DNA of 64,000 nt from Aralia elata. Its lineage: Eukaryota; Streptophyta; Magnoliopsida; Apiales; Araliaceae. Of the stretch, positions 42,774 through 54,060 are shown piece by piece (position 1 is the stretch's first letter; each line of letters begins with the position of its first letter). The position numbers were made by a program, and so were the translations under genes. The stretch lies in contig CM068386.1 in NCBI GenBank assembly GCA_034770075.1, forward strand, positions 85,719,265 to 85,783,264. The letters are read 5' to 3'. A model generated the notes under the pieces. That model was not told the origin of the DNA, did not search any database, and worked only from the letters and a program-made list of their open reading frames with translations.

Positions 42774-45627
42774 TGTGACACCCCCAAATCCAGGTACTTA
42801 ATTTCCACAGATTTGGTGTTCACTATCTCATTCAATCACATATAACTACCCATAATAAAGAACAATTAAATAAACTTAAAGAATTATCTTCCCAAAATGG
42901 GTTACATCTCCAAACTATTAAATATTCAAATCCCAGGTTATCTAAACCTTAATACATCAAATGCGGAATAAAACGTAATTTAAAACAAGTCTTGTTACAA
43001 ATAATCATTCAGTAATTAGCAGGTCATTAGCTATTTATGCATCTTGCCCTTGCCTTTGCTCGTGGACGGCTCGTCCGACTTCTCAGGCTTAGCTGCAATG
43101 ATTAGTGCAAGAGTGAGCAAACAATTGCTCACAAGTATGATAACAACAACATTTAAATGAAAAGGATTTCAAATGAGGAATAACAGTCAAAGTCTAAGAG
43201 TTCGTTAGAAAGCTCGATTCACGGAAAGATAGATTTCAAAATATAGAAATTATATCTGAGGGTCACAAGACCTCGAACTATGTCCTAGGTTGACAAGTAT
43301 TTCTACTTTAACCTTTAAAAGTCATATAGACTATGGACCAACATCTCGTACTCAGGGGGATCAGCCTTTTGTACAATGTATTGTGCACAAACATTTTAAC
43401 GTTGTCGCGTAAGTAATCCCCTATATTAGGGTTGTTCATCTCAGTTTATCGTCTGAATCCATACCAAAAAGAAAATTGGCTTGGAACAAGTATAGAAAAA
43501 CATTCTAAGTCTTTGAAACGCTCATCAACTAAGGACTAGCTGAATCAATAAGGGTTTGCTAGTCTAATTCATCAATAGAGTTTGTTTAATAGAAACTATA
43601 CTCGAAGTTTGAATAACAAACAATGATTGGAATAAAGCTTAAGTATACAATCATGATAATAACCTTGCTTGAATATCAATAAGCTAAGGTCAATAGCTTG
43701 CTCAATGCGAATAAACTTGTTTTGAATAAATTAACAAGTTAAAAGAAAAGAACAACTTGCTCAACGTAAAAGTAATAAGTTGAGATAATAAACTTGCTAT
43801 AAATAACTTTCAAGTTTAAGGGAGGAAAACTTGCCTCAAGCGTAGATTACAAATTTAAGTAATTCACGATCCTTAAACAACCTAAACATTTAATTATAAA
43901 ATTGTAACATAATTAGTCACAAAATTAAAAGCATTTAAGGCTTGCTCTTTATCTCATTTAGCATACCATAGTCAACAAATACTAGTTTAGCAACCATCTT
44001 GGTAATACATTAGTCACATTAATAAGTTTAATTATGCATCATAACTTCCAAGAATTGAAAATAAAATAATAATTATTTTTTTTAAACAGTAGTGTTTCTC
44101 GCCGGGGCGAGAAAAAACTTAACAAAATTGTCGTCGGGGCGAGGCTATCGCCGGGGCGGCGTTTTGCTTAACTATTTTGTCGTCGGGGCGACGACGTCGC
44201 TGGGGCGAAGAAATCAGTTCATTTCTATCGCCGGGGCGATAGACTTGACTGTCGTCTTCCCCAGCTCGCGAACCAGTGAAAACTTAGGCCAAATTTGGCC
44301 AAAATTTTCCGAATTCTACCATCTAGAAAACAAATTAAGTATATCTAGACATCATATAAGATACAAAACATTTACCCAACATGTTTCTAATCAATCTAAG
44401 CATTATAAAACACATGATTAACCAATTTAAACCAAAATTCACTGTTAAAACCAAATATTCAAGTTTTAACCATTTTAATAAAATCAAACTCTGTAAACTC
44501 ATTTTTCAACCAATTAAAACAATTCTTTTTTGCATTACTCATGTTTTTCATCATACAATCACAAACAATTATTAATCTATTGAATAACAACTAATTTAAG
44601 CATCAATTTTCATACATATATACAATTCATGAAGTAAACTCTGTAAAAACTAAAAAATGATTTCAAAGACATATTTTCATGAATTAACCATTCAAATTAA
44701 CCTATAATCATCACATAACCATCTAACACATGCGTTCTAACATTTTTAACCAAGTAATTCATGAATTTAGCATATAAATTCATATACAGAGAAAATAAAA
44801 CATAGTAAACAGTTTATACCTTCAAATTCTTAGAAATTTGATTAAGCTTCCTTGGTTTTGGAAATTCTTTCTCCAATCTCCAAGCTTCTCTCTCAAATTC
44901 TCTCTTTTCTCTCATCTCTCAAATTCTCAAGCTCTGCTCTCTCTTTTCTCTCAAACTCTGATATTCTTCTTCTTCTTTTCTCTCTGTTCTTCTCTTTTCT
45001 TTTCTTTCAACTGACGTACTTTCTTTTTAAAAAAAATAAAACTGATGCAAATTAAAAACTAAAATAAAAACTGATACTTAATTCAATAATAACGTATCAT
45101 CAGTTATAAAATTTCAAAAGCCATAAGGCTTGTTTGGCAAAGAAAGATTAAAATAATCCATTATTCTAACTAAAGGCTTGTTTGGCAAAGCACAAATAAA
45201 ATAACTCATTTTTCCAACCAAAGGTCATAAGGCCTAGTTTGGAAAAACTAAATTAAAACTCCTTTCATTTATTTTAATAAAACATTATAACATATAATTT
45301 TAAATGTCACACATTTAATTTAATTGAACTTATTATTAAATAAATTCAATTAAACCTTACTAACTCAAATAAATTCATTTAACAAATAACAATAACACCA
45401 AATGAATTATATTATTCAAATAAACCTTTTTATCACCTAATTTAATTATTAATTAAATTAGGATAATCATCACAAATCATATTCAAGTAACAATTAACAC
45501 AATTAACTCCACATAAACTTATTTCACAATAGCTTAATAAATCATAAATTAACTCAATAAATTAACAAAAATATTTATACAATTCAATAAATATTTTTAT
45601 TAATTCTCAAAAATTGCATTCGTTACA
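42774..45627 (-). mobile_element. 3' LTR of element D
   Basis: 2854 bp, TGTGACACCC...TTCGTTACA. It has the lysine-rich frame (43031-43093), conserved GGGGGATCAGCC block (near 43357), hairpin island (44095-44242), a donor-like GAAG/GTATAA near 44819 and a long CT-rich leader complement (about 44850-45015). Confidence 0.95.
44095..44242. repeat. GC-rich hairpin island in element D 3' LTR
   Basis: TTTCTCGCCGGGGCGAGAAA (44095-44114, perfect 9-bp arms), GTCGTCGGGGCGAG, ATCGCCGGGGCGGCG, GTCGTCGGGGCGACGAC, CGTCGCTGGGGCGAAG and CTATCGCCGGGGCGATAG (44225-44242, perfect 8-bp arms). Confidence 0.9.
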
Positions 45628-45647
45628 TCTTTCCCTCCTTAAAAGGA
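45628..45647 (-). promoter_or_regulatory. Polypurine tract of element D (LTR-proximal copy)
   Basis: The minus strand reads TCCTTTTAAGGAGGGAAAGA and abuts the LTR start TGTAACGAATGC. The outer end of the 5' LTR confirms this site was used. Confidence 0.85.
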
Positions 45648-45690
45648 TTCTGTCCCCAGAATCACAACGCAATTAAAGTCGTCCGTTACA

Positions 45691-45710
45691 TTCTCCCCTC
45701 CTTACAAAGA
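45691..45710 (-). promoter_or_regulatory. Second, upstream polypurine-like tract of element D
   Basis: The minus strand reads TCTTTGTAAGGAGGGGAGAA followed by TGTAACGGACG. It is equivalent to the tract that sets the LTR boundary in element C, but was not used here. Confidence 0.7.
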
Positions 45711-45738
45711 TTCTGTCCCCAGAATTGTAATATAACAA

Positions 45739-47551
45739 TTAAACAAACAATTGAGGAAAATTCTGCATCATTTGCTCTTCGAGTTCTCACGTTGCTTCTT
45801 CAACACTGTGGTTCCTCCAAATTACCTTAACAGAAGGTATCACTTTATTTCTAAGTACTTGCTCCTTCCTGTCCACTATCTGAACAGGTATTTCTTCGTA
45901 AGACAAATCTTGTTCAAACTGTATTGGTTCATACTCTATGACATGTTTATAATCAGACTTATATGGTCGTAGCACCGATATGTGAAAGACATTGTGAATG
46001 TGGCCTAACTCAGGAGGTAAAGCTACCTCATAAGCTACCTCACCCATCCGTTTCAGCACTTCGAAGGGTCCAATAAACCGTGGAATCAGCTTACCCTTTT
46101 TACCAAATCTGATTTTTCCCTTCCAGGGAGAGACTTTAAGAAACACAAAGCTCCCGACTTCAAATTCGCGATTTTGTCGGTGTTGATCAGCATACTTCTT
46201 CTGTCTGTCTTGAGCGGCTATCAGTCTGACTCTTATCACCTTGACAATTTCAGCAGTTTGTTGTACCAACTCGGGTCCTAATAATCGTCGTTCACCAACC
46301 TCATCCCAACATAACGGAGTTCTGCATTTCCTTCCGTACAATGCTTCGTAGGGTGGCATGCCGATACTCGCGTGATGACTATTATTGTAAGCAAACTCAA
46401 CCAGAGGTAAATGATCATCCCAATTGCCTTTAAAATCCATAACGCACGCCCGAAGCATATCCTCCAACGTTTGAATTGTTCTTTCGCTCTGACCATCGGT
46501 TTGAGGATGATAGGTTGTACTCATTCTCAACTGTGTCCCCAAACAAGCTTGCAGACTCCTCCAAAATTTTGATGTGAATCGTGGATCTCGATCTGATACT
46601 ATTGATACTGGAACTCCGTGCCTTGAGATAATCTCTTTGACATATAATTTCGCCAGCTGATCCAAAGTGAATCGGATTTTGATCGGCAAGAAATGCGCTG
46701 ATTTCGTCAATCTGTCAACTATGACCCATATCGCGTCATAACCCTTCTGAGTAGTTGGAAGTCCTACTACAAAATCCATCGCTATATGCTCCCACTTCCA
46801 TTCTGGTATTTCCAAAGGCTGTAACAACCCACTTGGTCGTTGATGCTCCGCTTTGACTCTCTGACAAGTGAGACATTTCGCAACGCATTCGGCAACCTCT
46901 CTTTTCATGTTTGGCCACCAAAAATGTTGGCGAAGATCCTGGTACATCTTTGTGCTTCCCGGGTGAACCGAAAATCTTGAACTATGAGCTTCATTCAAAA
47001 TCTCCTCTCTGATTGCCAATACTGACGGTACCCAGATTCTGCCTTCAAATCTCAGCAACCCTTCAGTATCGATTTTATATTTAAGCTCTTCACCTTCAAG
47101 TACTCTTTGCCGAATCTCAATACACTCCTCATCCTGGAGTTGCGCTTCTTTGACTTTTTCTACCAACGTTGGTTGAGTTTCTATCTGAAACAACTTTTCA
47201 TTAGTCTCTGTCAAACCCTTCACCTCTATTTCCAACTTAGCCATTTCTGCTACGAGCTTCTCCTGAGTGGTTAACAAAAACAGTTTCTCCCGACCTTTTC
47301 TACTCAAAGCGTCGGCAACCACATTAGCCTTTCCTGGATGGTATAGAATTTCACAGTTATAGTCTTTGATCAATTCTATCCATCTCCTCTGCCGCATATT
47401 CAAATCTTTCTGCGTGAAAATATATTTAAGACTTTTATGGTCCGTATATATTTCACACTTCTCCCCATAGAGATAGTGCCTCCAGATTTTCAAAGCAAAC
47501 ACCACAGCTGCTAACTCCAAATCATGGGTTGGATACCCTTTTTCATAATCT
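45739..47551 (-). pseudogene. RNase H, integrase and chromodomain of element D
   Basis: The frame begins mid-RNase H (YEKGYPTHDLELAAVVFAL, YTDHKSLKYIF). It continues through the linker NVVADALSRKG, integrase zinc region (QDLRQHFWWPNMKREV, CVAKCLTCQ), core (MDFVVGLPTTQKGYDAIW, VSDRDPRFTS, SERTIQTLEDML), GPF module (RFIGPFEVLKRMG) and chromodomain (VKVIWRNHSVEEAT). A TGA at 45787-45789 replaces the Trp of the chromodomain ATWELE motif, the only stop seen; the ancestral end is at 45739. There is no native start codon because the upstream part of pol is deleted, and the frame is out of phase with the gag it abuts. Confidence 0.9.
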
Positions 47552-48257
47552 TGTTTTCATTCTCATTCTTCTTTTTCTTCTGCTCCTGGTTGTACTTGGA
47601 CAGAGCATCACTGCCTCCTTCAGCGATAATCGCCTTTTCTAGCACTGCCGCAAACGAGTTCAGTTGAAACAACGAAACTCTACTATATAACCAGGGTTTC
47701 AGTCCCTGCTCAAATCTCCTAGCTTTCCACTCATCCGTGTTGACCTGATATGGCGCAAACCGCGCCAGCTCATTAAACTTTGCAGCATATTCAGGTACCG
47801 TCATAGTACCTTGCTTCAGTTCCAGAAACTGTACTTCCATTTGATTCTGAGCACTTGCCGGGAAGTAGGTCTCGAAAAACATCTCCTTAAATCGCTCCCA
47901 CGAAATAATTCCTTGGCCACCTCGAGTCTTATTTGCCTGCCACCAGTAGCTAGCTTCTGACTTTAGCATGAAGGTTGCAAACGCCGTCTTCTGATCCTCA
48001 TTGACCCTAGCGACATCAAACACCTTCTCCATCTCCATGACCAATGTTTGAGCCTCTATCGGATTCATAGACCCGTGATATTCCGGAGGTCCGACAGCCT
48101 TGAAGTCTTTAAAGGTTGTAGCCTGAGCTTGTGGTTGATTTGCAAAGGCTCCCGTTAGCAGATTCACCAACTGCTGCATCGGATTAGCATTGGCTTCTTC
48201 ATTATTGGTAGATCCCTCTGGGGTCTGTTGATGTGTTGGTTGTCTTCTTGGCGGCAT
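47552..48257 (-). pseudogene. gag of element D, truncated after the capsid
   Basis: It starts MPPRRQPTHQQTPEG and runs open through the capsid motifs (TFKDFKAVGPPEYHGSMNP, MLKSEASYWWQANKTRGG, MEVQFLELKQGTM, ARRFEQGLKPWLYSRVSLF) to the lysine-rich linker (EQKKKKNENENK). It then fuses to RNase H sequence in another frame and ends at a stop near 47511. The zinc knuckles are lost. The 248-codon product would be a Gag lacking nucleocapsid. No stops interrupt the capsid part. Confidence 0.88.
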
Positions 48258-48435
48258 CTTTTATTCATGAACTGCTTCAAAATATAATAAAGATAACATC
48301 GTGGTTATTTACATCAAATCATCTATCCTGAAATCACAAAGTTTCAGGATTACATCATTATTCTATCCCATTATATAAACTGGGATTAACAACTTATTAA
48401 CTCATAAATTTCATAATAACATAACTAATCATAAT

Positions 48436-49260
48436 CTATGATGATATCCCATGACGCACAGCTTCCTGGCGTTCCTGCTCCATAATGCGTGTCATCATCC
48501 TACGACCCATCACATCTGGATGACGATTAGCTCGATCTTGAGCTCTGTCTATGGTAGTATGAAAAATATACTCCATCTCATCAATCTTGGCCTTCTTTGA
48601 CCGCACCTCACACTCAACACGATCTGCGCGGTTAGCCTCCCTCAACCAAGAAGTCTCAGCTCTCGCCCGCTTAGCTGACTCCTCTTTCAACTCATCCCGT
48701 ACAATCTCATTCCTGGCTATCAGCTGTCCTCGTCGATACTCAGACTGTGCTAGCCTCTGCTCAGCCTCTGCAAGACGTGAAGAAAGGTCTTGGATCTCAG
48801 CATCCTTCTGCTCTAGAGTGGTTTGACGTTCTGCAGCCTGTTCCTCTAACTCCTCCTTTTCACTCTCTACATGAACCAGCTTCCACTCCACGTCTCCAAG
48901 ACGTATATCTAACTCCACGATCTCACTGCTCTTCTGCTCCAAAGCAGTCTGTCGCTCAGCCAACTGCCCCTCTAACTCCTCCACTCTGTCCTGCAACTCT
49001 ATGTTGCGATCATACACCCGTTCGTACATCTGAACACCCAAAGTAGATAGTGATATCCCCTCAGGGTCTTCCTCCTCCTCCTCCTCAGCCTCCTCAGGGT
49101 CCTCCTCAGGATCAGTCTCAGGCTCAGTCTCAGGCTCATACTCGTGACCTGTAACTGTAACTAATGGAGATGGCTCCCTCTGCACTAGCTGCTCATGAAC
49201 TACTTGAATATCTCGGGGCTCCTCCTCCCTAGTCTGGCTGGGCTCTCCTCTATCAGTCAT
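48436..49260 (-). CDS. ORF0 of element D: acidic coiled-coil protein upstream of gag (intact)
   Basis: It is 274 codons, from MTDRGEPSQTREEEPRDIQV to QEAVRHGISS. The layout is as in element C: N-terminal EEEPRDIQVVHEQLV...PSPLV, an acidic run (ETEPETDPEEDPEEAEEEEE), long coiled coil and C-terminal MTRIMEQERQEAVR. It differs in two ways. The coiled-coil segment is duplicated in tandem (AERQTALEQKSSEIVELDIRL then AERQTTLEQKDAEIQDLSSRL, about 43 residues apart), and the HYP...PWY block near the C-terminus is shortened (RANRHPDVMGRRMM). The ORF starts about 225 bases past the primer site and ends about 180 bases before gag. Function unknown. Confidence 0.8.
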   Translation of the reverse strand: MTDRGEPSQTREEEPRDIQVVHEQLVQREPSPLVTVTGHEYEPETEPETDPEEDPEEAEEEEEEDPEGISLSTLGVQMYERVYDRNIELQDRVEELEGQLAERQTALEQKSSEIVELDIRLGDVEWKLVHVESEKEELEEQAAERQTTLEQKDAEIQDLSSRLAEAEQRLAQSEYRRGQLIARNEIVRDELKEESAKRARAETSWLREANRADRVECEVRSKKAKIDEMEYIFHTTIDRAQDRANRHPDVMGRRMMTRIMEQERQEAVRHGISS

Positions 49261-49484
49261 CCTGACAACAAAATTTTAAGTTTTAATTACTAATCGATAA
49301 TACTCGCGAGCACATAAGTTTGTTATCAAATAAGCACATAGCACATAATCGTTTTATTGTCTTTAATGAATTTCCATAATTCATTCCTTAGAACTCGATA
49401 AGAGTTTATCACTACTATATTCTCTATCTTCTAAAAGGCTACTACCCTAAGGTTTTTCCCCACCTAAAGGTTCATAACCTATCA

Positions 49485-49496
49485 GCTCTGATACCA
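49485..49496 (-). promoter_or_regulatory. Primer-binding site of element D (tRNA-iMet)
   Basis: The minus strand reads TGGTATCAGAGC, three bases beyond the LTR end, complementary to the 3' end of plant initiator tRNA-Met. Confidence 0.92.
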
Positions 49497-49499
49497 ACC

Positions 49500-52327
49500 T
49501 GTGACACCCCCAAATCCAGGTACTTAATTTCCACAGATTTGGTGTTCACTATCTCATTCAATCACATATAACTACCCATAATAAAGAACAATTAAATAAA
49601 CTTAAAGAATTATCTTCCCAAAATGGGTTACATCTCCAAACTATTAAATATTCAAATCCCAGGTTATCTAAACCTTAATACATCAAATGCAGAATAAAAC
49701 GTAATTTAAAACAAGTCTTGTTACAAATAATCATTCAGTAATTAGCAGGTCATTAGCTATTTATGCATCTTGCCCTTGCCTTTGCTCGTGGACGGCTCGT
49801 CCGACTTCTCAGGCTTAGCTGCAATGATTAGTGCAAGAGTGAGCAAACAATTGCTCACAAGTATGATAACAACAACATTTAAATGAAAAGGATTTCAAAT
49901 GAGGAATAACAGTCAAAGTCTAAGAGTTCGTTAGAAAGCTCGATTCACGGAAAGATAGATTTCAAAATATAGAAATTATATCTGAGGGTCACAAGACCTC
50001 GAACTATGTCCTAGGTTGACAAGTATTTCTACTGTAACCTTTAAAAGTCATATAGACTATGGACCAACATCTCGTACTCAGGGGGATCAGCCTTTTGTAC
50101 AATGTATTGTGCACAAACATTTTAACGTTGTCGCGTAAGTAATCCCCTATATTAGGGTTGTTCATCTCAGTTTATCGTCTGAATCCATACCAAAAAGAAA
50201 ATTGGCTTGGAACAAGTATAGAAAAACATTCTAAGTCTTTGAAACGCTCATCAACTAAGGACTAACTGAATCAATAAGGGTTTGCTAGTCTAATTCATCA
50301 ATAGAGCTTGTTTAATAGAAACTATACTCGAAGTTTGAATAACAAACAATGATTGGAATAAAGCTTAAGTATACAATCATGATAATAACCTTGCTTGAAT
50401 ATCAATAAGCTAAGGTCAATAGCTTGCTCAATGCGAATAAACTTGTTTTGAATAAATTAACAAGTTAAAAGAAAAGAACAACTTGCTCAACGTAAAAGTA
50501 ATAAGTTGAGATAATAAACTTGCTATAAATAACTTTCAAGTTTAAGGGAGGAAAACTTGCCTCAAGCGTAGATTACAAATTTAAGTAATTCACGATCCTT
50601 AAACAACCTAAACATTTAATTATAAAATTGTAACATAATTAGTCACAAAATTAAAAGCATTTAAGGCTTGCTCTTTATCTCATTTAGCATACCATAGTCA
50701 ACAAATACTAGTTTAGCAACTATCTTGGTAATACATTAGTCACATTAATAAGTTTAATTATGCATCATAACTTCCAAGAATTGAAAATAAAATAATAATT
50801 ATTTTTTTTAAACAGTAGTGTTTCTCGCCGGGGCGAGAAAAAACTTAACAAAATTGTCGCCGGGGCGAGGCTACCGCCGGGGCGGCGTTTTGCTTAACTA
50901 TTTTGTCGTCGGGGCGACGACGTCGCTGGGGCGAAGAAATCAGTTCATTTCTATCGCCGGGGCGATAGACTTGACTGTCGTCTTCCCCAGCTCGCGAACC
51001 AGTGAAAACTTAGGCCAAATTTGGCCAAAATTTTCCGAATTCTACCATCTAGAAAACAAATTAAGTATATCTAGACATCATATAAGATACAAAACATTTA
51101 CCCCACATGTTTCTAATCAATCTAAGCATTATAAAACACATGATTAACCAATTTAAACCAAAATTCACTATTAAAACCAAATATTCAAGTTTTAACCATT
51201 TTAATAAAATCAAACTCTGTAAACTCATATTTATACCAATTAAAACAATTCTTTTTTGCATTACTCATGTTTTTCATCATACAATCACAAACAATTATTA
51301 ATCTATCGAATAACAACTAATTTAAGCATCAATTTTCATACATATATACAATTCATGAAGTAAACTCTGTAAAAACTAAAAACTGATTTCAAAGACATAT
51401 TTTCATGAATTAACCATTAAAATTAACCTATAATCATCACATAACCATCTAACACATGCGTTCTAACATTTTTAACCAAGTAATTCATGAATTTAGCATA
51501 TAAATTCATATACAGAGAAAATAAAACATAGTAAACAGTTTATACCTTCAAATTCTTAGAAATTTGATTAAGCTTCCTTGGTTTTGGAAATTCTTTCTCC
51601 AATCTCCAAGCTTCTCTCTCAAATTCTCAAGCTCTGCTCTCTCTTTTCTCTCAAACTCTGATATTCTTCTTCTTCTTTTCTCTCTGTTCTTCTCTTTTCT
51701 TTTCTTTCAACTGACGTACTTTCTTTTAAAAAAAAATAAAACTGATGCAAATTAAAAACTAAAATAAAAACTGATACTTAATTCAATAATAACGTATCAT
51801 CAGTTATAAAATTTCAAAAGCCATAAGGCTTGTTTGGCAAAGCAAGATTAAAATAATCCATTATTCTAACTAAAGGCTTGTTTGGCAAAGCACAAATAAA
51901 ATAACTCATTTTTCCAACCAAAGGTCATAAGGCCTAGTTTGGAAAAGCTAAATTAAAACTCCTTTCATTTATTTTAATAAAACATTATAACATATAATTT
52001 TAAATGTCACACATTTAATTTAATTGAACTTATTATTAAATAAATTCAATTAAACCTTACTAACTCAAATAAATTCATTTAACAAATAACAATAACACCA
52101 AATGAATTATATTATTCAAATAAACCTTTTTATCACCTAATTTAATTATTAATTAAATTAGGATAATCATCACAAATCATATTCAAGTAACAATTAACAC
52201 AATTAACTCCACATAAACTTATTTCACAATAGCTTAATAAATCATAAATTAACTCAATAAATTAACAAAAATATTTATACAATTCAATAAATATTTTTAT
52301 TAATTCTCAAAAATTGCATTCGTTATA
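49500..52327 (-). mobile_element. 5' LTR of element D
   Basis: 2828 bp, TGTGACACCC...TTCGTTATA followed by GTTGC. It contains the lysine-rich frame (49757-49819), conserved GGGGGATCAGCC block (near 50080), hairpin island (50821-50968) and a donor-like GAAG/GTATAA near 51546. It lacks a CT-rich segment of about 25 bases present in the other LTR (near 44900). Confidence 0.95.
50821..50968. repeat. GC-rich hairpin island in element D 5' LTR
   Basis: Same units as 44095-44242: TTTCTCGCCGGGGCGAGAAA at the start and CTATCGCCGGGGCGATAG at the end. Differences are C/T changes at CG sites (GTCGCC here against GTCGTC; CTACCG against CTATCG). Confidence 0.9.
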
Positions 52328-52332
52328 GTTGC

Positions 52333-53080
52333 CAATTCTAGGTCATGGGTAGGATATCCCTTTTCATAATCTTTTAACTGCCTTGATACGTACGCAATAA
52401 CTTTACCATGCTACATAAGCACACAACCAAGTCCTTTGTGTGACGCATCACTGTAAACTACGAAGTCACCCGTACCATCTAGTAAAGACAACACTGGTGC
52501 TTCACTCAACCTTTTCTTCAACTCCCGAAAAATTTCTTCACACTTCTTCGTCCAAACAAATGTTTCTGACTTCCTTGTCAGATTAGTCAGAGTTCCCGCT
52601 ATCTTTGAAAAATCTTGTATGAACCTTCTGTAATAACCTGCCAAACCCAAGAAACTTCTTACTTCTGTCGATGTCTTCGGCTGTTTCCAATTAAGTATTG
52701 CCTCCACTTTTGCTGGATCCATAGAGATTCCGTCTTTGTCAATCACGTGACCCATAAATTGAACTCTTTCCAACCAGAACTCGCACTTCGAGAATTTTGC
52801 GTATAACTTCTCCTTCCTTAATGCCTCCAACACCACCCTTAAATGTTCAGCATGATCTTCCTAAGTCTTAGAATAGATCAGAATATCATCTATCAACACA
52901 ACTACGAATTTATCTAAGTATTGTTTGAATACTCGATTCATCATATCCATAAATGCCGCCGGTGCATTTGTTAATCCAAATGACATCACTAGGAACTCAT
53001 AATGGCCGTAACGAGTCCTGAATGTTGTCTTAGGTACATCTTCCTTCTTCACCTTCAACTGGTGATAACCCATCCTTAAG
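52333..53080 (-). pseudogene. Reverse transcriptase (second part) and RNase H start of element E
   Basis: GYHQLKVKKEDVPKTTFRTR, the catalytic LIDDILIYSKT box, FMGHVIDKDGISMDP, FLGLAGYYRRFIQDFSK and RNase H YSDASHKGLGCVLM are visible. A stop follows YSKT (near 52861) and another follows CVLM (52411). The frame then runs to HDLELAT, where element D is inserted with GTTGC duplicated. Confidence 0.88.
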
Positions 53081-54060
53081 TCAATTTTGTAAAAAATATT
53101 TCGCTCCCTTCAACTGATCAAATAAATCATCTATCCTGGGTAGTGGGTATTTGTTTTTGATCGTCACCTTATTCAATTCTCGATAATCGATACATAACCT
53201 CATTGAACCATCTTTCTTCTTCACAAATAACACTGGTGCTCCCCAAGGAGACACACTCGGTTGGATATACTTCTTATCTAACAACTCCTGTAACTGTACC
53301 ATCAGCTCCTTCATCTCCACTAGTGCCATTCTATATGGGGCTTTCAAAATCGATGCCGTTCCAGGTACTAGATCTATAACGAATTCGATCTCCCTAACTG
53401 GTGGTAGACCTGACAAATCCTTCGGAAACATATCGGGAAACTCACTTACAACAGGTATTTGTCCCATCTCTGTCTCTACTTTCTGGGTATTAACAATATG
53501 GGCCAGATAACCTACACAGCCTTTTCTCAACAATTTCCTAGCTTGCATCATCGTCAGACAACTCGAGTATCTAGGCAATTTACTACCATAGAATACTACC
53601 TTAGACTGATTTGGAGTCTGAAGGTTTATACACTTCTTCTGGCAATCTATCATTGCCCCATGGTTAAATAACCAGTCCATATCTAGAATTACATCACATT
53701 CTCCTAGTTGAATTGGAATTAATTCCACAAGTAACTTATACCCCCTTATATCTACAAGACAATTTCTATGAATATGGCTAACAGGAATTATTTCTTTATT
53801 CGCAACTTTTATATTCATAGGGTGTTCTAATTCTTCCTGAAGTAAGTTTAATCGTTGGGAGAATTCATATGATACGAAGGAACAAGTAGCACCCGAATCA
53901 ACTAATATGTATGCAAATATATCATTGATCGGAATGATACCTGAAACCACATCCTTAGATGCGACCGCGTCCTGAACTGTCATGTTGAAAGTCCTTGTTG
54001 TTGGTCGATTTTGAGTTGGTGGTCCCAAAATTGTGAGATTTCCACCACTTGATCCCCTTC
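53081..54060 (-). pseudogene. Protease and first part of reverse transcriptase of element E
   Basis: Protease motif ILVDSGATCSFVSYEF and LGECDVILDMDWL are followed by the linker FPKDLSGLPPVREIEFVID and reverse-transcriptase blocks WGAPVLFVKKKDGSMRLCID and PRIDDLFDQLKGAKYF. It ends at a frameshift in a T-rich run near 53090. The Gly-to-Asp change in the ILGMDWL motif may be a further lesion. Confidence 0.88.

Larger units (their letters stand above)
42774..52327 (-). mobile_element. Element D: internally deleted chromovirus nested in element E
   Basis: It is bounded by TGTGACACCC...TTCGTTATA (final CA mutated to TA) with target duplication GTTGC (42769-42773 and 52328-52332), inside the RNase H region of E. 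LTRs (42774-45627 and 49500-52327) are nearly identical, so this is a recent insertion. It keeps ORF0, gag capsid, RNase H, integrase and chromodomain, but nucleocapsid, protease and reverse transcriptase are missing at a clean junction near 47551. Confidence 0.95.
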
